Positions 6,104-11,420 of a DNA stretch of 11,420 nt are shown piece by piece. Below the pieces are notes generated by a model. That model had not been told where the DNA came from. It searched no databases and worked only from the letters and a program-made list of their open reading frames with translations. Source of the stretch: Planctomycetes bacterium GWF2_50_10 (lineage in GTDB: Bacteria; Planctomycetota; Phycisphaerae; Sedimentisphaerales; GWF2-50-10). Made by a program: the position numbers and the translations under genes. The first letter of the stretch is position 1. Each line of letters opens with the position of its first letter. The DNA lies in contig MHYB01000002.1 in NCBI GenBank assembly GCA_001824635.1, positions 21,793 through 33,212 of the forward strand, given 5' to 3'.

Positions 6104-7810
6104 CTACTCCGTTACCCTTATGATCTCATCGATCGTTGTAATACCTGCTTTTACCTTCTCAAGCCCATCGGCTCGCAGCGGAGCCATGCCGTTCTCAAGC
6201 GCCTTGGCCCGAAGCTTTTTAAGCCCCGCCTGTTCGCTTATCATGTCCGCGACCTCATTATCAGGCACGAACAATTCATGTATAGCTATTCTTCCGCTGT
6301 AGCCGGTATTTCTGCATTTCTTGCAGCCCATGCCATGATAATATTTATCAATATGTATGCCCCACTTCTCGACCATTTTCCTTATCGACAGCACAGGCTC
6401 GAATTCATCTTTGCAGTTGGGGCATATTTTACGTACGAGTCGCTGCGCCAGTACTGCGATAAGCGATGCACTAAGCAGGTATGGCGCAACCTTCAGATCA
6501 AGGAGTCTCGTAACCGCCCCTGGAGCGTCGTTCGTATGAAGTGTCGAAAGCACCAGGTGCCCCGTAAGCGCCGCCTGCACCGCTATCGAAGCGGTGTCCT
6601 CATCACGGATTTCGCCCACCATTATTATATCCGGATCCTGCCTGAGCAAACTTCTCAGCGCTGTCGAAAACTCAAACCCAGCCGCCGTATTGACCTGGAA
6701 TTGATTGATCTGCCCGATATTAGCCTCTATTGGATCCTCTACCGTGCATATATTCACCTCGTCCGAGTTCATTTCCGTAAGAGCGGCATACAAGGTTGTA
6801 TTCTTGCCCGAACCGGTCGGCCCAGTCACAAGCACTATCCCATTAGGCGCCGCGATTTTCTGCCTGAATAACTGTAAATTATTATAACTAAATCCAAGCG
6901 CCTCAAGATTGAACATCACCTTGCGGGCGTCGATCACTCGTATAACAACTTTCTCGCCGTAATTGCCGGGCATCACCGATACGCGCAGGTCTATTGGCCT
7001 GCCCTCCATCAGCACATGTATGCCGCCATCCTGTGGCAGACGCCGCTGAGCGATATCCATTTCCGCCATGATCTTTATTCGGCTCACTATCGCCGCATGC
7101 ATACGAAACGGAGGACGCATCTTTTCAAAAAGTTTGCCGTCCACCCTGTACCTTATGCGAAGTTTTTTATCATCAGGCTCGATATGTATATCGCTTGCGT
7201 TCTCACGCACCGCGTTGTACAGCACCGAGTTCACCAGCTTCACCACTGGCGATTGACCCGCCAGGTCCTGCAGGTTGCTTATGTCTTCAGGTATATTTTC
7301 AATAAGCGAAAAATCTTCAAGCCCCGCATCGTCTATAACATCATCGATCACAAACACGTTCGCGGCGGGCATGTAAGTCTGAAGCGTTGCTTTGATATCC
7401 TTTACCGTCGCGCAGACCACCTGCACCTTGCACCCGCCCAGCCGCTCGATCTCATCGATCACAAACACGTTCGCGGGTTCACTTACCGCTACCGTAAGAA
7501 CGTCACGCACTTTGAACAAAGGCAAAACGGTATGCTCTTCAATAAATTCCCTTGGCAGCACTTCTATTACGCTCGCGTCGCATATCTTTGGGCTTATCTG
7601 CGCGTATGGCAGCCCGTAAGCCTTAGCCAGCGCCGCCGCGATCTGATTTTCGCTACAATAGCCCAGTTCGACAAGCACTTCGCCCAGAAGCTTACGGTGT
7701 CCCGTTTCTTTCTGGCGCATAAGGGCAAGCTCGATCTGTTCGGCGCTTACTATCCCCTGCGCCTGCAGAACCTGCCCCAACTGAAGTCTTGTCTCTATCA
7801 TTTGAGCCAT
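6104..7810 (-). CDS. gspE: GspE/PilB-type assembly ATPase with N-terminal MshEN-like domain
   Basis: This cytoplasmic hexameric ATPase powers pseudopilus or pilus assembly. The 568-residue length is normal. Residues 1-150 form the T2SSE N-terminal (MshEN-like) domain with two related half-motifs (LGQVLQAQGIVSAEQIELAL at 11-30; LGEVLVELGYCSENQIAAAL at 42-61). The ATPase core has an Asp box (RLPQDGGI, 257-264), Walker A GPTGSGK (330-336), EDP (358-360), Walker B DPDIIMVGEIRDED (392-405, Glu400) and a His box (TGHLVLSTLHTNDA, 416-429). A zinc-binding tetracysteine is present (Cys463, 466, 496, 499). Odd: residue 337, normally Ser or Thr binding magnesium, is Asn, followed by Thr-Thr. A 25-bp direct repeat encodes NVFVID twice (114-119, 151-156). 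The ATG touches the STAS gene stop; GGAG lies 10 bases upstream. GspE and PilB cannot be told apart here. Confidence 0.95.
   Translation of the reverse strand: MAQMIETRLQLGQVLQAQGIVSAEQIELALMRQKETGHRKLLGEVLVELGYCSENQIAAALAKAYGLPYAQISPKICDASVIEVLPREFIEEHTVLPLFKVRDVLTVAVSEPANVFVIDEIERLGGCKVQVVCATVKDIKATLQTYMPAANVFVIDDVIDDAGLEDFSLIENIPEDISNLQDLAGQSPVVKLVNSVLYNAVRENASDIHIEPDDKKLRIRYRVDGKLFEKMRPPFRMHAAIVSRIKIMAEMDIAQRRLPQDGGIHVLMEGRPIDLRVSVMPGNYGEKVVIRVIDARKVMFNLEALGFSYNNLQLFRQKIAAPNGIVLVTGPTGSGKNTTLYAALTEMNSDEVNICTVEDPIEANIGQINQFQVNTAAGFEFSTALRSLLRQDPDIIMVGEIRDEDTASIAVQAALTGHLVLSTLHTNDAPGAVTRLLDLKVAPYLLSASLIAVLAQRLVRKICPNCKDEFEPVLSIRKMVEKWGIHIDKYYHGMGCKKCRNTGYSGRIAIHELFVPDNEVADMISEQAGLKKLRAKALENGMAPLRADGLEKVKAGITTIDEIIRVTE
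7341..7476. repeat. 25-bp exact direct repeat inside the ATPase gene
   Basis: The 25 bases at 7341-7365 recur exactly at 7452-7476. The offset is 111 bases, a multiple of three, so both copies are read in the same frame and encode NVFVID with flanking bases at residues 114-119 and 151-156 of the ATPase. The flanks differ on both sides. Confidence 0.9.
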
Positions 7811-8146
7811 TTAGGCCATGCTCCGTACCGCCTGCGAAAGCTCGGCATACTTATCAAATTCTTTATAAAGTCCGGTTATCTCAAGTATCTTCTCACAATT
7901 TTCTGTCAAGCCTGCCACTTTGAACGCGCAGCTGTTCTCATTGCTGTAGTCCCTTGCCCAAAGCAGCAGCTCAAGCCCCTTGCTGTCCACGAACGCCACC
8001 TGGCTCATATCCAATATTATGCCTGGCTTGCGCTTGGACACCACGTTTTCAAGCGTATTTCTGAGCATCTCCGTAAAATCAGAAGTCATCTCACCCTGAA
8101 GTTCGACGACCGTCAATTCATCATATTCCTGCGTTTTGATCTTCAT
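7811..8146 (-). CDS. STAS domain protein (anti-sigma factor antagonist type)
   Basis: This single-domain protein of 111 residues is related to SpoIIAA/RsbV, whose members bind or release a partner depending on phosphorylation of a conserved serine. The order fits STAS: an N-terminal strand (LTVVELQGEM, 11-20), a helix, the strand PGIILDMSQVAFVDSKGLEL (41-60) carrying the DSxGL motif with Ser55 as the candidate phosphorylation site, and the strand/helix CAFKVAGLTENCEKILEITGL (73-93). Its ATG overlaps the stop of the HD-GYP gene by four bases (8146-8143), and its stop abuts the ATG of the ATPase gene. No RsbW-like kinase or PP2C phosphatase is encoded in the window; the neighbouring histidine kinase is not of that class. 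Co-transcription suggests a partner switch tied to the signalling genes or the secretion machine, which is inference. Confidence 0.9.
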   Translation of the reverse strand: MKIKTQEYDELTVVELQGEMTSDFTEMLRNTLENVVSKRKPGIILDMSQVAFVDSKGLELLLWARDYSNENSCAFKVAGLTENCEKILEITGLYKEFDKYAELSQAVRSMA

Positions 8147-9717
8147 CGCAGAAGTGCTCCCACAGCGCTGGTGCCGTATGCACCCAGCCCTGCCCGTGCC
8201 TGCTCAACCATGCCGTCCTGCAGAATTTTCCACAGTTCATAGCCGGCGTGCTTAATAAACAGTCTTCCGATCTTCTCGTCAAATTGCGTTCCAAGCCCTT
8301 TCTCCATTTCCGAAAGAGCCTTCTGAATATCCATCGCATTGCGATACACTCTCTTGGACGTCATCGCGTCAAACGCGTCCGCTATCATCACGATCTTGCC
8401 TATCAGCGGTATTTCCTCACCTTTTAGCCCGCCGGGATACCCCTTGCCGTCCATTCTTTCATGGTGACAAAGCACCCCAGGCACAATATCCGCCATCAGC
8501 TTGATATCTGAAAGAATATTCGATCCGATCGCCGGATGTGATTTTATCTGGTTACGTTCTTCATCGCTCAGTGCGCCGTTCTTGCATAGCAGCGCCTCGC
8601 TTATTCCTATCTTACCTATATCATGCAGAAGACCAGCCAGATATATCCTGTGTATGAACTGCTCATCGAGAGGCTCTTCCTCTCCAAGCTTTTCCGCTAT
8701 CCATCTTGATATGAATGCCACCCGTTCGGAATGACCTCTCGTGTACTGATCTTTGGCATCGATGCTGTTGGTAAGCGCCTTCAGTGACCCTATAAATAAT
8801 TCCTTCAGATCGGTAAACAACCTGATATTTTCAATAAACACCGCACACTCATTCGCTACCGAATTGAACAGCTTAACATCGATGCTGTCAAAATCGGGTT
8901 TATCAAGTCTGTTGACCGCCACCATCAACCCAGCTACTTTCTCATTGCTGTACAGCGGCACCGCTATAATATTCTTGATCCGCCCCGGCCAGCTGTACCT
9001 GAACTTGGAATCCACCTCGCTGTCCAGCAAGGCCTCTTTGCCCATCGATACCTGCTCGTTGAGCCTGTCGAAAAGCACATTGGCGAGTTTCTCATCTATA
9101 TCGATCAAACCAGAACCCGCCGTCAGCACAGGTCTCTTCACATTTCCAATTGTCTTCTCTATCAGTATCGCGATACCTTCAACATTCACCAGATCCGTAA
9201 GACTGTCACAAGCCATCTGAAGGTAATTCGCGTCCGATTCCGTAACTTTCATACTGGTGCTCATTTTATAAAGCAGCACCAGTTCCTCATACGTCTGCGC
9301 AAGTTCCGCGCTGATCATCTCGATCTGCTCCTGCGCCTTGACCGTAGATTCAAAATTTGCCGTCATCTCATCGAGCATCCCAGCCGCGCAGCATGCCATT
9401 TTCGCATCCGCCCCGCCACCAAGATTCAGAAATGCGGCCCCAAATACTTCCGCCCCCGCCCGCAGTGTTGTACCGATCACTTGACCCGATGCAAAAATTC
9501 TTGCGCCATTTTTACCTGCTTCAAATAACGACCTCGCGAATTCCCTCATGCTCGAGCAATCCGGCTCTGTGCCGTTTGATGCGCACACAACCGCCGGGCT
9601 ACCGTCGCCATCCAGCACCACAAATGCGGCATCAAATCGCCTTGCCCTGTCGCCGAATTTCTTAAGCTGATCCAGTTGGACAGCGCTCATCTTTTTGCAA
9701 ACTGTTTCCAGCATCAT
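8143..9717 (-). CDS. GAF and HD-GYP domain protein, probable cyclic-di-GMP phosphodiesterase
   Basis: This is a predicted cytoplasmic enzyme hydrolysing cyclic-di-GMP. Domains of the 524 residues: an unassigned N-terminal domain (about 1-117) with several cysteines (7, 45, 54, 109, 110); a coiled coil (about 120-150); a GAF domain (about 155-300, containing IIAVPLYSNEKVAGLMVAVNR); then HD-GYP (about 305-500). Metal and catalytic residues are intact: GHSERV (His329), LLHDIGK (His365, Asp366), SHP (His394), HHER (His418, His419), and the signature DGKGYPGGLKGEEIPL (423-438), followed by ADAFDAMTS (447-454). The start uses ATG-ATG, 10 bases after the receiver-protein stop, with GAG upstream as a weak ribosome binding site. 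There is no receiver domain on this chain, so the separate response regulator next door may act on it in trans. The GAF domain could bind a small ligand. Confidence 0.93.
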   Translation of the reverse strand: MMLETVCKKMSAVQLDQLKKFGDRARRFDAAFVVLDGDGSPAVVCASNGTEPDCSSMREFARSLFEAGKNGARIFASGQVIGTTLRAGAEVFGAAFLNLGGGADAKMACCAAGMLDEMTANFESTVKAQEQIEMISAELAQTYEELVLLYKMSTSMKVTESDANYLQMACDSLTDLVNVEGIAILIEKTIGNVKRPVLTAGSGLIDIDEKLANVLFDRLNEQVSMGKEALLDSEVDSKFRYSWPGRIKNIIAVPLYSNEKVAGLMVAVNRLDKPDFDSIDVKLFNSVANECAVFIENIRLFTDLKELFIGSLKALTNSIDAKDQYTRGHSERVAFISRWIAEKLGEEEPLDEQFIHRIYLAGLLHDIGKIGISEALLCKNGALSDEERNQIKSHPAIGSNILSDIKLMADIVPGVLCHHERMDGKGYPGGLKGEEIPLIGKIVMIADAFDAMTSKRVYRNAMDIQKALSEMEKGLGTQFDEKIGRLFIKHAGYELWKILQDGMVEQARAGLGAYGTSAVGALLR

Positions 9718-9727
9718 TTTTTCTCGT

Positions 9728-10114
9728 TTACTGCATTACAACAGCTTCATGGAGCACATCTTCGACCGTACGCAATAATTCCTTTGGACTAAAAGGCTTG
9801 CTCAGACAGTCCGATATCCGCAAGCTTTCCTTCTGATTATCTTCTATCGCAAAACCCCTCGCCGTCAGCATAATCACCGGCATCGCCGCCGTTTCATTGT
9901 TCTTCCGCAGCGCCTCGATCATCTCCAGCCCCGTCATCGCAGGCATCTGGAAATCTGTTACTATGATATCTGGCTTTTCCTGGCACGCGATCTTGTAACC
10001 CTCGCAGCCGTTTTCAGCCGTGAAAACCTCATACCCGTTATTGCGCAGCTTTATCGCCACAACATGCACGATATGGATCTCATCATCTACTACCAGAACC
10101 TTTTTACCTGTCAT
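9728..10114 (-). CDS. single-domain response regulator (receiver only)
   Basis: This is a 128-residue CheY-like receiver without any output domain. The phosphorylation site is Asp54 in VTDFQMP; the acidic pair is Asp10-Asp11 (VVDDE); the switch threonine is Thr84 (MLTARG); the conserved lysine is Lys106 (SKPFSP). The chain ends about 20 residues after the Lys-Pro motif, so no DNA-binding or enzymatic part is present. It begins 21 bases after the histidine kinase stop, with AAAGG 6 bases before its ATG, so the kinase is the likely phosphodonor. Without an output domain it must act by binding a partner; the HD-GYP protein encoded 10 bases downstream is the natural candidate, which is inference. 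Confidence 0.95.
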   Translation of the reverse strand: MTGKKVLVVDDEIHIVHVVAIKLRNNGYEVFTAENGCEGYKIACQEKPDIIVTDFQMPAMTGLEMIEALRKNNETAAMPVIMLTARGFAIEDNQKESLRISDCLSKPFSPKELLRTVEDVLHEAVVMQ

Positions 10115-10135
10115 AAATGGCCTTTCTATTCATCA

Positions 10136-11420
10136 TCAAGAAGACTGACGTACCCCCAGCGGCAGTTCAAAACCAAAGGTACTACCCTGGCCTTGTTTGC
10201 TGCTGACGAAAACACGACCGTCATGTACTTTTTCGACTATTTGCTTGACCAGGTTTAATCCTAAACCCGTCCCTTTTGCCACCTTGTTGTTCGCCTTGAC
10301 CCGATAAAATTTATCAAATACCCTCTCCACCTCGTCCGCTGGTATTCCAACCCCCGTATCGGTTACAAGCACCCGCACAATATTATCCATCTCATTAACT
10401 TCGCTCGAAATACTAACCTGCCCTCCCGCTGGAGTATATTTCACCGCGTTGCTAAGCAGATTAATAACTACCTGGCTTATCATATCCTTATCCGCCATCA
10501 CCTGGTCGAAAACGATCGGCGTCTGCGCATGAACGGTTATGTTCTTTTCCGCGGCATAGCTCTTGATCATCTCCGCCGCGTCTCTTATCACCAGCGTTAT
10601 ACTCACAGGCTCTTTGCTTATCTTCACCAGCCCGGATTCTATCCTGGATATGTTCAGGATGTCCTCGATAAGCCGGTTGAGCCGCTGCGCCTGGCTTTGT
10701 ATGATCGAATAAAATTCCGTGCGTGTCGCCTCGTCGCTCGCCTCACCGTCCGCAAGCATCTCCGCGTATGCCGTTATAGATGCCAGCGGCGTCTTGAGTT
10801 CATGCGAAACATGGCTTACAAATTCATTTTTCATCTGCGAGATTTCTTTTTCCCGCGTTATGTCGTGGAGCACCGATACAACCCCGCAGATATTGTGCTT
10901 GTCATCGTAGATGCATGATACTATGCACGAAAATATCCGTGGTCCCTCCGGCTTGCTTATCGTGATCTCGTGCTTGCTGTGACGTGTTTTGCTGTCTTTG
11001 CTCTGGCGAAGTATGCTCGTGAATTCCGGGCATTTTATCACCTGCCCGACTGTCTTGCCCTTGCCCGCCTGCGGCTCGAATTCAAACAGTTCGCCCAGCG
11101 TGTCATTTGCCAGCAGTATCTGTTCGTTTTCATCAATTACAATAACCGCGTCACGAATGCTGTAAATAATTTCTTCTGTATTACGACGCTGCCTTTGTGA
11201 CAGCATGATTTGGATGTTGAGTTGATCTACTTCGGATCTGAGTTTATCGACCTGGACTTTTTCCCGTTCTATTACATTCTCTATGCTCGCCAGTGCCCCA
11301 CCTGCCCCGCACGGCACTCCGAGTTTAACACTTACATTTTCCACCTTGTTCCAGATGCATGTATATGCGTATGCCGCCGTAACTGCCGCCGCTATTCCGA
11401 TTACCCCCGCCGCCGCGGTA
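10136..11420 (-). CDS. membrane-anchored PAS sensor histidine kinase, 5' end outside the window
   Basis: This histidine kinase autophosphorylates and passes phosphate to a receiver, most likely the adjacent one. About 427 codons are visible. Frame continuity past the GTG at 11344-11342 shows 25 more codons without a stop, with a hydrophobic run (GVIGIAAAVTAAYAY) followed by CIWNK, that is, a membrane segment; no good ribosome binding site precedes the GTG, so the gene starts outside. Numbering from that GTG: a coiled-coil linker (20-58), PAS (about 60-165, DAVIVIDENEQILLAN), HisKA with H-box SHELKTP (His181), and a HATPase domain with N-box NLLSNAVKYTP (295-305), G1 DTGVGIP (329-335), F-box FDKFYR (343-348) and G2 GTGLGL (358-363). 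This is the PhoR/WalK-like layout. Signals may be sensed by the unseen N-terminus or by PAS. Confidence 0.93.
   Translation of the reverse strand, partial: TAAAGVIGIAAAVTAAYAYTCIWNKVENVSVKLGVPCGAGGALASIENVIEREKVQVDKLRSEVDQLNIQIMLSQRQRRNTEEIIYSIRDAVIVIDENEQILLANDTLGELFEFEPQAGKGKTVGQVIKCPEFTSILRQSKDSKTRHSKHEITISKPEGPRIFSCIVSCIYDDKHNICGVVSVLHDITREKEISQMKNEFVSHVSHELKTPLASITAYAEMLADGEASDEATRTEFYSIIQSQAQRLNRLIEDILNISRIESGLVKISKEPVSITLVIRDAAEMIKSYAAEKNITVHAQTPIVFDQVMADKDMISQVVINLLSNAVKYTPAGGQVSISSEVNEMDNIVRVLVTDTGVGIPADEVERVFDKFYRVKANNKVAKGTGLGLNLVKQIVEKVHDGRVFVSSKQGQGSTFGFELPLGVRQSS

Noticed and set aside
5658..6302. 214-codon plus-strand open frame opposite the GspF and GspE genes
   Set aside because: It spans the junction of two well-supported genes on the other strand, and its Ser-rich composition mirrors their codons.
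7016..8242. 408-codon open frame on the plus strand opposite the ATPase and STAS genes
   Set aside because: It is antisense to genes with full domain signatures, is rich in His/Arg/Tyr in a way typical of complementary-strand shadows, and has no recognisable motif.

Overview
The window reads as chromosomal DNA of a free-living Gram-negative-type bacterium. The mix of an exported DUF1573 protein, small lipoproteins, a type II secretion/type IV pilus ATPase and platform protein, HD-GYP signalling and small unrecognised proteins fits Planctomycetota, possibly the Phycisphaerae side. That placement is an inference from protein style and was not tested by any search. I see no insertion sequence, phage gene, CRISPR array, tRNA or rRNA.

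Left part (1-1900, all minus strand). From right to left there is a short cysteine-rich lipoprotein gene with its own promoter, then a DUF1573 protein gene with its own sigma-70-type promoter and a good ribosome binding site. A third gene starts 7 bases after the DUF1573 stop and leaves the window after about 17 codons of a signal-peptide-like sequence.

Middle (1858-4126, minus strand). A tyrS operon starts at a near-consensus promoter (4098-4126). It encodes tyrosyl-tRNA synthetase, then a 198-residue protein and a basic 60-residue protein that I do not recognise. The three are tightly packed (2-base gap, then a 4-base ATGA overlap). The first clear intrinsic terminator on this strand is the stem-loop at 1858-1900. 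Divergent from tyrS is an amidohydrolase gene (plus strand) whose promoter sits so close to its ATG that the mRNA is probably leaderless.

Right part (4982-11420, minus strand). Six tightly packed genes run toward the left: a membrane-anchored PAS histidine kinase (5' end outside the window), a stand-alone receiver protein, a GAF/HD-GYP cyclic-di-GMP phosphodiesterase, a STAS-domain protein, a GspE/PilB-type ATPase and a GspF/PilC-type inner-membrane protein. Gaps are 21, 10, -4, 0 and 3 bases, so this looks like one transcription unit joining signal reception, cyclic-di-GMP breakdown and a possible partner switch to the motor and platform of a pilus or secretion machine. The last gene ends exactly where the convergent amidohydrolase gene ends.

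The most interesting points are: this signalling-to-secretion operon; an asparagine in place of the usual Ser/Thr in the ATPase Walker A motif; a 25-bp in-frame direct repeat in the same gene; two unrecognised proteins coupled to tyrS; and a terminator that overlaps the next promoter and could refold. I found no clearly new defence or mobile system.
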